Assembly: GCA_020850735.1 (NCBI GenBank)
Contig: JADZEE010000048.1
Location: 1 to 64,000 of the forward strand
Direction of reading: 5' to 3'
Source: Gammaproteobacteria bacterium
GTDB lineage: Bacteria > Pseudomonadota > Gammaproteobacteria > JADZEE01
DNA: 64,000 nucleotides
Under the pieces are notes generated by a model that worked only from the letters and a program-made list of their open reading frames with translations, was not told the DNA's origin and searched no databases. A program made the translations under genes and the position numbers. This document shows, one piece after another, positions 33,415-42,848 of this stretch (position 1 is its first letter; the number at the start of each line of letters is the position of its first letter).

Positions 33415-34668
33415 TCAGCGCAACAAACCGACCACCGCGCCCGTCGTGAGTGTCGCCAGGGTGCCGGCGACGATGGATTTCAGGCCCAGGCCGATGATCT
33501 CGGCGCGGCGCTCCGGAACCATGGCCGTGAGGCCGCCGACGAGAATGCCGAGGCTGCCGAAATTCGCGAATCCGCTCAATGCGTACACGAGGATCAACCG
33601 CGAGCGCTCGCCGAGCGCATCGGCCGGCAGCGCCGCGAGGCGCAGGTAGGCGATGAATTCGTTCAGCACGGTCTTCACGCCCATCAGGGCACCGGCGGTC
33701 ACCGCTTCCCGCCAGGGCATCCCGGTCAACCAGAGCAGCGGCGCCATGAACCAGCCGAGCACACGTTCGCAGCTGAGCGGGCTGCCGCCGACCTGCGGAC
33801 CCAGCGCGAGCAGCGCGTTGGCGAGCTGCACGAGTGCCACCAGGACGATGAGCATGGCGGCGACGTTGAGTACGAGCGTCAGGCCGCTGGCGGTGCCGCG
33901 GGCGATGGCGTCCATGGCGCCGTCGGCACCGGGGGGCGGCAGCGTGGCCCCGCTCGTGACCGTCCCGGTTTCGGGCACCATCAGCAGCGCCACGGTAATG
34001 GCGGCCGGGATGCTCAGCACCGAGGCGACCAGGAGATGAGCGACGGCGTCCGGCATGACCGGGCCGAGGATGGACGCATACAGCACCAGCACCGTGCCGG
34101 CAATGGTCGCCATGCCGCAAGCCATGGTCACGAACAGCTCGCTGCGCGTGAGCGAGGCGAGATAGGGCCGGATGAACAGCGGCGCCTCGACCATACCGAC
34201 GAACACGTTGGCCGCGGCGCTCAGACCGACCGCGCCACCGACACCCAGCGTCCGTTCGAGGGCGAACGAAAAGCCGCGAACCAGCCAGGGCAGCACCTGC
34301 CAATAGGTGAGCAGCGCGGTGAGGGCGCTCACCACGAGGATGAGCGGCAGGGCATGGAACGCCAGCACGAAGCTCGCGCCGGGCAGCGTTTCCGTGAACG
34401 GCAGCGGGGCGCCACCGAGGTAGCCGAACACGAACGACGACCCGGCCCGGGTCGCTTCCTGCAGCGCGCTGACGGCGCGGTTCAGCGATGCAAACAGCAC
34501 GCGGGTCGCGGGCACCTCCAGCAGCAGCACGGCGAGCACGATTTGGACGGCGGTTCCGGCGACCGCCACGCGCAGGCGCGCCGCGTGGCGGTTCTCGCTG
34601 AGCGCGAAGGCGAGGGCGGCGAACACTACCACGCCGAGCGCGCTGTGCAGCTTCGGGATCCAATCCAT
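33415..34668 (-). CDS. NupC-family concentrative nucleoside transporter
   Basis: A 417-residue Na+- or H+-coupled nucleoside importer of the inner membrane. Typical CNT segments are GVGGAVGLSAAANVFVGMVEAPLFIRP, ASVLSIPAAITVALLMVPE and NEFIAYLRLAAL, followed by YALSGFANFGSLGILVGGLTAM. About ten helices. The ATG at 34668 is used; a GTG three codons upstream (34677) is open. It lies about 130 bases upstream of the transaminase on the same strand. Confidence 0.9.
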   Translation of the reverse strand: MDWIPKLHSALGVVVFAALAFALSENRHAARLRVAVAGTAVQIVLAVLLLEVPATRVLFASLNRAVSALQEATRAGSSFVFGYLGGAPLPFTETLPGASFVLAFHALPLILVVSALTALLTYWQVLPWLVRGFSFALERTLGVGGAVGLSAAANVFVGMVEAPLFIRPYLASLTRSELFVTMACGMATIAGTVLVLYASILGPVMPDAVAHLLVASVLSIPAAITVALLMVPETGTVTSGATLPPPGADGAMDAIARGTASGLTLVLNVAAMLIVLVALVQLANALLALGPQVGGSPLSCERVLGWFMAPLLWLTGMPWREAVTAGALMGVKTVLNEFIAYLRLAALPADALGERSRLILVYALSGFANFGSLGILVGGLTAMVPERRAEIIGLGLKSIVAGTLATLTTGAVVGLLR

Positions 34669-34873
34669 GACGTTCACACCCGTGCAACCCGGCTACAGTG
34701 TATTGGGCCATGGGCGACGGGTGCACGGGCGCGCGCTGGTGACGGCGAGCCCGCGCAGCCGGCGTGGCCACCCGCTACCGCGGCCCCGTCCACGCCCGCG
34801 CAGTCCGTGGTGGCGCGTTCCGGGTGGGTGAAAACGGTTGGACTGCCCACCGTGCCGCGGTGATGATGCGTAC

Positions 34874-35641
34874 ATGATCGACGACGACCGTCACCGCTGG
34901 GATCCACGGCGCTATGCCGCGCATGCCCGCTTCGTCGCCGATCTCGGTCAGCCGGCGGTCGAGCTGCTCGCACCGGCGGCCGGTGAGAGGATCCTCGATC
35001 TCGGCTGCGGCGACGGTGCCCTGACCGCGAAGCTGGTGGCAGCCGGTTGCACGGTCGTCGGCGTCGACGCCAGTGCGGAGATGGTCGCGGCGGCCCGCGC
35101 GGCGGGCATCGACGCCCGGCTCATGAACGCCGAGGCGCTCGGCTTCGACGCCGAATTCGACGCCGTGTTCAGCAACGCTGCGCTGCACTGGATGGCGCGG
35201 CTCGATCGGGTGCTGGCCGGGGTGTGGCGGGCGTTGCGGCCGGGCGGGCGTTTCGTCGGCGAATGCGGGGGCCGTGGCAACCTCGACGGGCTGCTGGCGG
35301 GGATGCAGCCGGTGCTCGCGCGGCGCGGCATCGACTCCCGGGAACGCAATCCGTGGCATTGTCCGGGCGCGGCTGAGCTGCAGGCCCTGCTCGTGACCAC
35401 GGGTTTTGCGGTCGAGTCCATTGCTCGCATCGAGCGGCCGACGCGATTGCCCGGCGAGCTGCGCGACTGGCTGCGCACCTTCGCTTGCGCATTCGTGTTC
35501 GATCTCGACGAGGCGGCGCGGGAGACGGTGTTCGCGCAGATTGCCGAGGCGGTGCGGCCGGATCTGTGCGCTGGCGCCGGGTGCTGGACCCTCGACTACG
35601 TGCGCCTGCGTTTTCGCGCCGAGCGCCGCGGCTACCCGTGA
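34874..35641 (+). CDS. class I SAM-dependent methyltransferase
   Basis: A 255-residue methyltransferase. The SAM-binding glycine motif is ILDLGCGDGALTAKL, with the acidic ribose residue in VVGVDASAEMV, then FDAVFSNAALHWM and LRPGGRFVGECGG. The layout (short N-terminal helix region, Rossmann core, C-terminal cap with ERPTRLPGELRDWLRTF) resembles trans-aconitate or malonyl-ACP methyltransferase-like proteins. The substrate cannot be assigned. The ATG at 34874 is chosen because MIDDDRHRWDPRRYAAHARFV matches the family start. Monocistronic, divergent from nupC. Confidence 0.82.
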   Translation: MIDDDRHRWDPRRYAAHARFVADLGQPAVELLAPAAGERILDLGCGDGALTAKLVAAGCTVVGVDASAEMVAAARAAGIDARLMNAEALGFDAEFDAVFSNAALHWMARLDRVLAGVWRALRPGGRFVGECGGRGNLDGLLAGMQPVLARRGIDSRERNPWHCPGAAELQALLVTTGFAVESIARIERPTRLPGELRDWLRTFACAFVFDLDEAARETVFAQIAEAVRPDLCAGAGCWTLDYVRLRFRAERRGYP

Positions 35642-35653
35642 GCGCCGTTGCTT

Positions 35654-37267
35654 TCAGGCGGCGTTCGGATTCGACCGCGGTGCCGAGCCGCGGCGGCGAC
35701 CGTCGATGGCGCTGACGGGTTTGCCGCCGACCGCGGCGAGACTGACGGTGGTGCCGGCGGGAATGAACACGCAGTCGCCGGCGCGCAGGACGAGCTGCTG
35801 GCCGTCGAGCACGATGAGCAGCTCGCCGCCGGTCACCGCCTTGAGCTGTTCGTAGTCGAGCGCCCGATCAGGGATGTTGCGGCCGGGCTCGTAGCTGATG
35901 CGGCGACCCTCGAAGCCCCAGTGCAGGATCTTCTGGATGAGCACCTTTTCGCTGTACTCGCCATCCTGCTGCGGCTGCCAGCGTTCCAGACGGTAGGCGT
36001 ACAGGGCGCGGTGCTGGACCACCGTGTTGACGCCGGCCAGCGCCGCTTGTTGCAGGGCGCTGTCCGCGCGTTCGATGAGCTCCGTGGCCAGCAGCTCGCG
36101 CGTCGGCACGACGGTGGCAACGCCGGCGTGAATGGTTGCGTGCGGTGGGCAGTCCGGCAGGTCGAGCTGGATCTGCTCGGCCTCGACTTTCGCCACCGCC
36201 TCCTGCGCCATGCGCAGGGCATTGCGCGTGTCGGCGCCCGGCCACAGCAGGGCGATCTGCGATTCGCCGAACCGCGCGCCCAGGTCACAGGAGCGGTTGC
36301 CGGTTTCGCCGAGCACCCGCGCCACCCGCTGCAGCAGTGCGTCCACGGACTGCTGGTCGAAGGTGCTCTTGTACTGGGTGAACGCGTCCAGGTCGCACAG
36401 CGCCAGCGACAATGACTTGCCGTCGCGCAGGGCGCGGTCCCATTCGCGCGCGAGCGCCTTGTCGAAGCTGCGCCGGTTCGGCAGGCCGGTGACCGGACAC
36501 AGCGGTGAGACGCGCTCCAGAGTCTGGCTCAGGGCGAAGGTCTTGCCCTTGAGCAGTCCGAGATCGGCGGACGCGCGGCGCAGATCGCGTTCGGCCTCGG
36601 CGCGCTTCTCCGCATGGGCCTTGGCCGTCACGGCGAGGCGTTCGAACTGCGCGCGAAAGTTGTCGACCTCCTCGCGCGAGCGTGCATAGTCGTCGGCGCA
36701 GCGCAGTGCCCCGGGCACGAAGCGCCGGCCCATCCAGGCCGACAGCGCGAGCAGCCCGGCCAGCATCAGCAGCAGCAGTCCCGCCGCACGCGACGCCGGT
36801 TCGGCGGCGGCCAGCGTGCGCAGGCCGCCTGGGAGCAGCGCCGGCAGGACGAACAGCAGGGTCGGCTGCAGGGCTGCCGCATAGCTGGCCGCGACGGCGG
36901 CCGCCAGCATGCCGATGGTCAGCAGCGCGACCGCGGCGTTGAGTGCGGGCAGATGCCCGGCCACCGCCAGGCCGGCGCCCCCCCAGGCCAGCCCTGCCAG
37001 GGCGAGATTGAGGTATATGGACGCCAGCGCACGACCGGGCTCGGGGAACAGGCGATCGCCCACCAGCCGCCCTGCCGACAGCAGCAGGAGCAGGGCCAGC
37101 CAGGACGAGAGCATGACCGGCGCGAGCGTGCCCCACAGCAGTGCCGCGAACGCGAGCGCCGCCAGGGCGCCGGCGAGCATTTCCGCACGACCGCGCTGTC
37201 GCAGCCACGCCACGTATGTCGCCGCCGCAGGGGTCACCAGGGCTGTTGTCGCCGCGTCATCAGTCAT
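35654..37267 (-). CDS. membrane protein with degenerate GGDEF domain and C-terminal cupin-like domain
   Basis: A 537-residue protein. It has six or seven N-terminal helices (about residues 20-185), a coiled-coil helix (ARSREEVDNFRAQFERLAVTAKAHAEKRAEAERDLR is its region), then a GGDEF-fold domain starting at LCPVTGLPNRRSFDKAL. The catalytic loop reads ARFGESQIALL instead of a GG(D/E)EF motif, so cyclase activity is unlikely. The last 90 residues form a cupin-type barrel: ISYEPGRNIPDRALDYEQLK, VTGGELLIVLDGQQLVLRAG and DCVFIPAGTTVSL. ATG 37267 is preferred over GTG 37288. A membrane sensor binding nucleotide or a small ligand is inferred. Confidence 0.75.
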   Translation of the reverse strand: MTDDAATTALVTPAAATYVAWLRQRGRAEMLAGALAALAFAALLWGTLAPVMLSSWLALLLLLSAGRLVGDRLFPEPGRALASIYLNLALAGLAWGGAGLAVAGHLPALNAAVALLTIGMLAAAVAASYAAALQPTLLFVLPALLPGGLRTLAAAEPASRAAGLLLLMLAGLLALSAWMGRRFVPGALRCADDYARSREEVDNFRAQFERLAVTAKAHAEKRAEAERDLRRASADLGLLKGKTFALSQTLERVSPLCPVTGLPNRRSFDKALAREWDRALRDGKSLSLALCDLDAFTQYKSTFDQQSVDALLQRVARVLGETGNRSCDLGARFGESQIALLWPGADTRNALRMAQEAVAKVEAEQIQLDLPDCPPHATIHAGVATVVPTRELLATELIERADSALQQAALAGVNTVVQHRALYAYRLERWQPQQDGEYSEKVLIQKILHWGFEGRRISYEPGRNIPDRALDYEQLKAVTGGELLIVLDGQQLVLRAGDCVFIPAGTTVSLAAVGGKPVSAIDGRRRGSAPRSNPNAA

Positions 37268-37741
37268 CGAGATTCCAAGCACTTGCACCCGGATTCGAAC
37301 GGGTCACAGGACAAATCGTCGATGTTTTCTGGTGCCGTTGCAACGGGAACGTGAAAATTCGGGCGGCCGTTTCTCGCCGGCGTGCGAACGCGCCGCGGGT
37401 CGCGGGCGGCACGCGTACGCCGCGGGACCGTGCGCCAGGGCGCGGTCGCAGGCGGGCAGGGCGTGCGCGATCGACCCGGGTGAGGTCGCGCGACGGTGGC
37501 AATCGGCGGTCCGGATCCGTCCTGATTCCGGCGGTGCCGAGTGCGGATCCGGCTGTTGTCGCCGGCGCGATGGCCAGCGCCGCTTATTCCGCGCCGGCCG
37601 ACGCCGAACGGCGTGCGTACCGGGCCGGACCTGCGGGTCCGCGGCCGATACCAGGCAGTCGCAGCCGATGGACGGCGGCAGGGGGTACCATGACCGCATG
37701 GATCCGGTCTGCGACCGGGCCGCGCTGGCCCGGCACGAGTG
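37268..37741 (+). other. intergenic, no gene recognised
   Basis: About 470 bases between the divergent GGDEF-cupin and CNNM genes. Several frames are open but Arg/Gly/Ala-rich and without motifs. The stretch 37286-37304 can form a small stem around GATTCGAA that mimics a tRNA T-arm, without the other tRNA arms. Promoters for both genes must lie here, but none is clear. Confidence 0.4.
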
Positions 37742-39061
37742 ATGGGCTTCGAGATTGCGGTCATCGTTGTGCTGGTTCTGGTCAACGGACTGCTGGCGAT
37801 GTCCGAACTCGCCGTCATCACGTCGCGCCGCGCGCGGCTGCAGCGGCTCGAGCGCGAAGGCCTGCGCGGCGCTGCCGCGGCGCTGCGGTTGCTGGCGGAT
37901 CCGACCCGTTTCCTGGCGACCGTACAGATCGGCATCACCCTGGTGAGCGTGTGCGCCGGCGCCTTCGGGGGTATCACGCTGGGGGCATCGATAGGTGCGT
38001 GGCTCGACGCGATCCCGGGCGTTGCGCCGCACGGTCAGCCGCTCGGCATCGGCCTGGTGGTCGTCGCCGTGACTTTCGTATCGCTGCTGGTCGGGGAACT
38101 GGTGCCCAAGCGGGCCGCGCTGCACGATCCGGAGCGGGTCGCGGCTGCGGTCGCGCCGCTGCTGGACGTCATGTCGCGGATTGCGGCGCCGCTGGTGTGG
38201 CTGCTCAAGGCCTGTACCGATGGCCTGCTCGGCCTGTTCGGTCTCGGCACCCGCCGCGCCGCCCGGCTCACCGAGGACGAGATCAAGTCGCTGGTCGCCG
38301 AGGGCGCGCGCGCCGGGATTCTCGCGCACCAGGAGCGCGAGATGATCGAGGCGGTGCTGCGGCTCGCGGACCGGCCCGTGCGCGTGATCATGGTGCAGCG
38401 TCCGCGGATCGTCTGGATCGACCGCAATGCGCCGGTGGCCGACGCCGTTCGCATCCTGTCGGCAGCGCGTTACTCGCGCTTGCCGGTGTGTGACGGCAGC
38501 CTCGATCGGCCGCTCGGTATCACCCATGCAAAGCGCCTGCTGCCGCACCTGTTGCACGGCGGCGCGCTCGATCCGGGTGCCGCGCTCGTCCCGCCGCTGC
38601 TCGTGACGCAGACCTTGCCCGTGCTGGCGCTGCTCGAGCGGTTCCGGGAATCGCGCGCACACATGGCGCTCGTCACCGACGGCGGCGGTTTTGTCGTCGG
38701 TCTGGTCACGGCGACGGACGTGCTCGAGTCGATTGCCGGCGAGCTGCCCGATCGCGGCGAGATCGTGGATCCGGCCATCGTGATGCGCACCGATGGATCC
38801 TGGCTCGTCGACGGCACGCTGCCGATCGACGAGCTCGAAGATCGTACCGGGATCAGGGGGCTCGGCCCGGAGTCCGCCGATGCGGACTACGCGACCGTGG
38901 CCGGCTACGTCCTGCACGCCCTCGGCGAGCTGCCGCAGGTCGGTCAGACCGTCCGGCGCGAAGGTGTCACGATCGAGGTGCTCGACATGGACGGTCCGCG
39001 CATCGACAAACTGCTGGTCACGAGCGCGTCGCCCGCTGCCACGCAAGCGCCGGACGGTTGA
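37742..39061 (+). CDS. CNNM/CorC family protein (DUF21, CBS pair, CorC_HlyC domain)
   Basis: A 439-residue inner-membrane protein of the HlyC/CorC group, linked to Mg2+/Co2+ transport. The DUF21 membrane domain (residues 1-170) contains GLLAMSELAVITSRRARLQRL and the GELVPKRAAL motif. Two CBS domains follow (VMVQRPRIVWIDRNAPVADAV; HMALVTDGGGFVVGLVTATDVLESI), and the C-terminal CorC_HlyC domain includes ATVAGYVLHALGELPQVGQTV. ATG 37742 is used; GTG 37739 precedes it directly. Full length. Confidence 0.9.
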   Translation: MGFEIAVIVVLVLVNGLLAMSELAVITSRRARLQRLEREGLRGAAAALRLLADPTRFLATVQIGITLVSVCAGAFGGITLGASIGAWLDAIPGVAPHGQPLGIGLVVVAVTFVSLLVGELVPKRAALHDPERVAAAVAPLLDVMSRIAAPLVWLLKACTDGLLGLFGLGTRRAARLTEDEIKSLVAEGARAGILAHQEREMIEAVLRLADRPVRVIMVQRPRIVWIDRNAPVADAVRILSAARYSRLPVCDGSLDRPLGITHAKRLLPHLLHGGALDPGAALVPPLLVTQTLPVLALLERFRESRAHMALVTDGGGFVVGLVTATDVLESIAGELPDRGEIVDPAIVMRTDGSWLVDGTLPIDELEDRTGIRGLGPESADADYATVAGYVLHALGELPQVGQTVRREGVTIEVLDMDGPRIDKLLVTSASPAATQAPDG

Positions 39062-39094
39062 GGCGCGGGCACTCGGGTCGTGCCCGCGATCGTT

Positions 39095-39307
39095 TCAGTC
39101 CTCGCCGGCGCTGCCCGTGTCGCCGTGGCGCGTCTTTTCCCAGTCGTCCCGGCACACCGCATCACACCAGCGCTGCTGCGCGGGCAGCGGCTCACCACAG
39201 TTCAGACACGAGCCGGTCGCCCGCACTTCCAGAGTCTGCGCGCGATGTTTCAGCGCGGACTCGAGCTGCTGCTCCATTTCCAGCTGCGCCTGATCGACGT
39301 AATCCAT
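39095..39307 (-). CDS. small zinc-ribbon protein (DksA/TraR-like)
   Basis: A 70-residue protein. The N-terminal half is a predicted coiled coil (MDYVDQAQLEMEQQLESALK), the C-terminal half a zinc finger with C-x2-C...C-x3-C spacing (SCLNCGEPLPAQQRWCDAVC), then DDWEKTRHG. This is the layout of short TraR/DksA-type proteins that bind in the RNA polymerase secondary channel, though the acidic tip residues are not evident. Single gene; no family member beyond the finger can be proven. Confidence 0.65.
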   Translation of the reverse strand: MDYVDQAQLEMEQQLESALKHRAQTLEVRATGSCLNCGEPLPAQQRWCDAVCRDDWEKTRHGDTGSAGED

Positions 39308-39583
39308 GCAGTTCCCCCGGTGTGCGTCCGTCGCCGTGGCGGTACGCCCATGCCTGTAAGGCTATAGTAATCGGCGCGTACAAAAATATCTGCGCAGTGT
39401 TACAGCTCGTGGAACGCGTCACAGGGCGCGGCCCCGGCGCTTGCGGGCGCGCGCAGTCGCGGGTCCGCGAACACCGCACCACGGCGACGCGCTGCGTGCC
39501 GGACATCGACGCCGGTGTCCGAGTGTGGATACACGCGCAGCGCCCGGTGCGTCAACGTGCGCGAGTCCGCTCCAACGGCGGGT

Positions 39584-40720
39584 TCAATCGACGATGAGCG
39601 CGCGCAGAGCGGCCATGTCGAGCAGCGGCGTCTCGGTGTTGGGGCGGCCGAGATGGACGTCACCGACGAAACCGTATTCCTCGAGCAGGGCATAGGCCCG
39701 GTGGGCATGGGGACCTTTGGGTGCCGCGCGAATGGCCGCTTCGAACAGCAGCTCCATCTCCGGCACCGAGGGTTTGAGCTCCGTGGTGCGCATGGCGATG
39801 ATGCCGAGCAGGAAGTAAGCCTCGGCCCGCGCTTCGGCCGCGGCTCCCGGCGTTGCGGCGAGGAAGCGGCGCAGCAGGCTCGCGGCGACGAGATCGTGAA
39901 CCGCGCGTTCGCGTCCGGCCGGGGCGAGCGTCAGCGCCGTACCGGCATCGAAGACCGTTCGCGCGCCAGCCAGTGTCGCGGGGCCGGTCAGCGCCGGTGC
40001 GAGCCCGGTCAGGGCGCGCTGCCAGACATCGACACGGTCGTGCAGGTACAGCGGCACGTCGGGCCTGGCGACGAAGCGCGCCAGTAGCGCGCGCGGGCGC
40101 TCCACGTCCTGCAGCACACCGATGCACACCGCGAGGTAGTCGATCAGGGTGCCGGCAAGGTCGGAATCGAGCGCGGTGACGTCAGGATCGAGCAGCACCC
40201 GTTCCCAGGTGCCCGCGGCCGCATCGAACTGGCGTGTGGCGACGTAGATCTGGGCGAGATCCGCCGGCGCCAGCGCGTCGACGTCCATGCGCGCCATCAG
40301 GCGCTGACCGAAGGCGTTGTCGCGCTCATCGGGCAGTCGCGCGTGACACGCGGCGCAGTGCTCGGTGAGGTTCATGACGGCGTAGTAGGAGAACGCCGGG
40401 TAGCGGCTGTCGAAGGCCTGGCGGATGTCCTCGATGCTGCGATCGAAGGAACGCGCGAGCAGAGCGAGCTCGGCTTCGTGTTTGCCGGTGTGCTTCTCGA
40501 GCGTGGCGGCGGAGCGGCTGAGCACGTCGAGCTTGCGCCGCAGCAGCTCCTCGTCGCGCTGCACCTCTCCCTCCGACTCCCGGAGGCTCAGGGGCAGCAG
40601 GTAAGCGATGGCGTCAAATACGTCGTCCATGATGGCGCGCGTGCTCTGCGCCGGCGCGGGGGCGGGTATCAGCGCGAGCGCGGCGATGATCGAAACGGTG
40701 ATCCTGCGAGTAGGGGTCAT
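39584..40720 (-). CDS. secreted protein with a single c-type heme motif and helical repeats
   Basis: A 378-residue exported protein. It has a signal peptide (MTPTRRITVSIIAALALIPAPAPAQ), a helical N-terminal domain and one CAACH heme-c site at residues 122-126 (TEHCAACHARLPDERDN). After that come about 240 residues of TPR-like helices (LAQIYVATRQFDAAAGTWERVL; AEAYFLLGIIAMRT). One heme in an otherwise helical protein suggests an electron-transfer or sensor role in the periplasm. AGGAGG lies 11 bases before the ATG at 40720. No known family recognised. Confidence 0.65.
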   Translation of the reverse strand: MTPTRRITVSIIAALALIPAPAPAQSTRAIMDDVFDAIAYLLPLSLRESEGEVQRDEELLRRKLDVLSRSAATLEKHTGKHEAELALLARSFDRSIEDIRQAFDSRYPAFSYYAVMNLTEHCAACHARLPDERDNAFGQRLMARMDVDALAPADLAQIYVATRQFDAAAGTWERVLLDPDVTALDSDLAGTLIDYLAVCIGVLQDVERPRALLARFVARPDVPLYLHDRVDVWQRALTGLAPALTGPATLAGARTVFDAGTALTLAPAGRERAVHDLVAASLLRRFLAATPGAAAEARAEAYFLLGIIAMRTTELKPSVPEMELLFEAAIRAAPKGPHAHRAYALLEEYGFVGDVHLGRPNTETPLLDMAALRALIVD

Positions 40721-40786
40721 GTAGGCGTTTTCCTCCTGCAACCACACAATGATGTCACGTTCACGCGCCGCTGCCCCTGACTGCGA

Positions 40787-41413
40787 TCAACGCAACGGGG
40801 TGCTCAGGCCGGGCAGGTGCAGTGCGCCGCGGGCGATGCGTGCCAGGGTATCGACCAGCAGCGTGTGCTCGGCATCGAGCACGCGCGCGGCGAGCGTCGG
40901 CGCGGTGTCCCGGGCGTGCACGGGTACCCGAGACTGGGCCAGGATCGCGCCGCGGTCGTACTCGGCATCGACCAGGTGCACGGTCGCACCGCTCTCGCAC
41001 GCGCCGGCGGCGAGCACGGCTTCGTGCACGCGCATGCCGTACATGCCCTGGCCGCCGAACTGCGGCAGCAGCGCCGGGTGGATGTTGACGATCCGGCCCC
41101 GAAATCGCTCCAGCGTCAGCGGGCCGAGGCGTTTCATGTAGCCCGCGAGCACGACCAGATCGACGCCGTGGCTGGCGAGCGTGTCACGAATGGCGGCATC
41201 GAGCGCCGCCGGCGCCGGGTGGGTGCGGCTGCTGAGATGCACGGCCGCAATGCCCGCGGTCGCCGCGCGCGCGAGCGCCTCGGCGTCGCGGTTGTTGCAG
41301 ACGACCACGCAGGGCTCGGCGTCGATGTGTCCGTCGGCGCAGGCGTCGATGACCGCCTGCAGGTTGCTGCCACGGCCGGATGCGAGCAAGCCGAGCTTCA
41401 GGCGCCGGCGCAT
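40787..41413 (-). CDS. purN: phosphoribosylglycinamide formyltransferase 1
   Basis: A 208-residue enzyme that formylates GAR with 10-formyltetrahydrofolate in purine synthesis (third step). Motifs are LLASGRGSNLQAVIDA (phosphate binding) and RFRGRIVNIHPALLPQFGG with the catalytic Asn/His, then GATVHLVDAEYDRGAILAQSRVPV with the Asp. Full length. The usual partner purM is not adjacent in the window. The ATG at 41413 leads directly into the family start (MRRRLKLGLLASGRG). Confidence 0.93.
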   Translation of the reverse strand: MRRRLKLGLLASGRGSNLQAVIDACADGHIDAEPCVVVCNNRDAEALARAATAGIAAVHLSSRTHPAPAALDAAIRDTLASHGVDLVVLAGYMKRLGPLTLERFRGRIVNIHPALLPQFGGQGMYGMRVHEAVLAAGACESGATVHLVDAEYDRGAILAQSRVPVHARDTAPTLAARVLDAEHTLLVDTLARIARGALHLPGLSTPLR

Positions 41414-41510
41414 GTCGGTCCGGCTCGATGCGGGCGGCGCACGGCGGGACGGGGTCGTGCGTGGGAGCCGTGGTCCTGGCGCAATTCAGGAATACCCGAG
41501 TACGTGACTA

Positions 41511-42461
41511 TCACGCGCCGGCGGCTCCCGCGAGCACTTTCAGGTGCTCGGCGATGCACACGGGCAGCATCTGCAGGTTGTAGCCGCCCTCGAGCAGCGA
41601 CACCACACGACCGCCCGCATGCTGGTCGGCGGCCTCCAGCATTCTTGCCGTCATCCAGCCGAACATGTGCTCGCTCAGATTGATCTGCGCGAGCGGGTCG
41701 TCGCGGTGCGCGTCGAAGCCGGCCGACAGGAGCACCGCCTCGGGTTTGAAGTGATTGACCCTGGGCAGGATCACCTCCATGAAGGCGCGCTGGTACGCGT
41801 CGTCGGTCGCGCCGGCGGGCATCGGGCAGTTGAGCGTGGCACCCCGGCCGCGACCATTTCCGGTCTCGTAGGCCGCGCCGGTGCCCGGATAGTAGGGATA
41901 CTGGTGCGTGCTCACGTATAGCACCGAAGGGTCTTCTTCGAAGGTGTGCTGGGTGCCGTTGCCGTGGTGCACGTCCCAGTCGAGGATGAGGATCTTGTCG
42001 AGGCCGTGCTCGCGCTGCAGGTAGCGGGCGAGGATCGCGATATTGTTGAACAGGCAGAAGCCGAGCGCCGAGCTGTGCTCGGCGTGATGTCCCGGGGGGC
42101 GCAGCAGGGCGAAGCCGCTGTCGATCTCGCGGGCGACGACGCGATCGGCGAGCTCGAGGGCACCGCCGGCGGCGAGCAGGGCGATGTCGAAAGAGCTCGG
42201 CGAGACGGCGACGTCGAGTGTGTCCAGGAACGGCTGGCCGGCCTCGCAGGTGGCCTGCGCGCGCACGATGTAATCCTCGGCGTGGACGCTCATGAGCCAC
42301 TCGCGCGCGGCCATGCGCGGCGTGTAACGGCGCAGGTCGCCGAACCAGGGTTGCGCGTCGAGATGACGCATCGCGGCTTCGAGGCGCGCGCGGCACTCGG
42401 GATGGCCGGCACCGGTGTCGTGCTCGAGGAAGCGCGGGTCGTATAAAAAGCCCGTGGTCAT
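41511..42461 (-). CDS. histone deacetylase family protein (acetylpolyamine/acetoin-type deacylase)
   Basis: A 316-residue arginase/deacetylase-fold zinc hydrolase. Active-site motifs are FALLRPPGHHAEHSSALGFC (two His), ILDWDVHHGNGTQHTFEED (zinc Asp/His) and LLSAGFDAHRDDPLAQ (zinc Asp), then LLEGGYNLQMLP. Bacterial members remove acetyl or longer acyl groups from polyamines or proteins. The ATG at 42461 matches the family start (MTTGFLYDPRFLEHDTGAGHPE); the longer upstream frame is Arg-rich and not family-like. Confidence 0.88.
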   Translation of the reverse strand: MTTGFLYDPRFLEHDTGAGHPECRARLEAAMRHLDAQPWFGDLRRYTPRMAAREWLMSVHAEDYIVRAQATCEAGQPFLDTLDVAVSPSSFDIALLAAGGALELADRVVAREIDSGFALLRPPGHHAEHSSALGFCLFNNIAILARYLQREHGLDKILILDWDVHHGNGTQHTFEEDPSVLYVSTHQYPYYPGTGAAYETGNGRGRGATLNCPMPAGATDDAYQRAFMEVILPRVNHFKPEAVLLSAGFDAHRDDPLAQINLSEHMFGWMTARMLEAADQHAGGRVVSLLEGGYNLQMLPVCIAEHLKVLAGAAGA

Positions 42462-42848
42462 CGCGCTGCCACTCGTGGCGGGCCGATCACGGGCCCGGTC
42501 CGCCCGGCTTCGCTCTCGCGGGCGCTGCGATCGTGACCGGTGTCGAATGCCGCCGGCGCGCTGCGGGCCGCGGCGATGGCTGGCGGATCCCCGGCGCTGC
42601 CGGTCCGGGCGCCGCCCCCGACATGGAAGCGCTCGCCATGCGCCGGCGGCGCGCCGAGCGGGTCTGCGGTCAGGTCGACCACGGCCACGAGTTGCTCTGC
42701 TATGCTGATTGGCGTTTCCGGTCTGGGCGGCGCCGGCAGTATAACGCCGCGACCGCTGCCCTGCGCGCGCTGCCGGGCGACGACCGCCGCCGGCGCGATG
42801 GCACCGGTGCAAGCCGCGCCGACGCCGATACCCGAAGCCCCGACCGTC
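42462..42848 (+). other. intergenic, no gene recognised
   Basis: About 387 bases between the divergent deacylase and DNA glycosylase genes. Frames are open on both strands. One minus-strand frame reads AEQLVAVVDLTADPLGAPP, which looks weakly protein-like, but it has no start signal or family match and is not called. Confidence 0.35.

Noticed and set aside
37286-37304. tRNA-like T-arm (stem around GATTCGAA)
   Set aside because: The stem can be drawn, but loop size is wrong by one and no D-arm, anticodon arm or acceptor stem pairs with it at the right distance. It overlaps the start of a coding gene.
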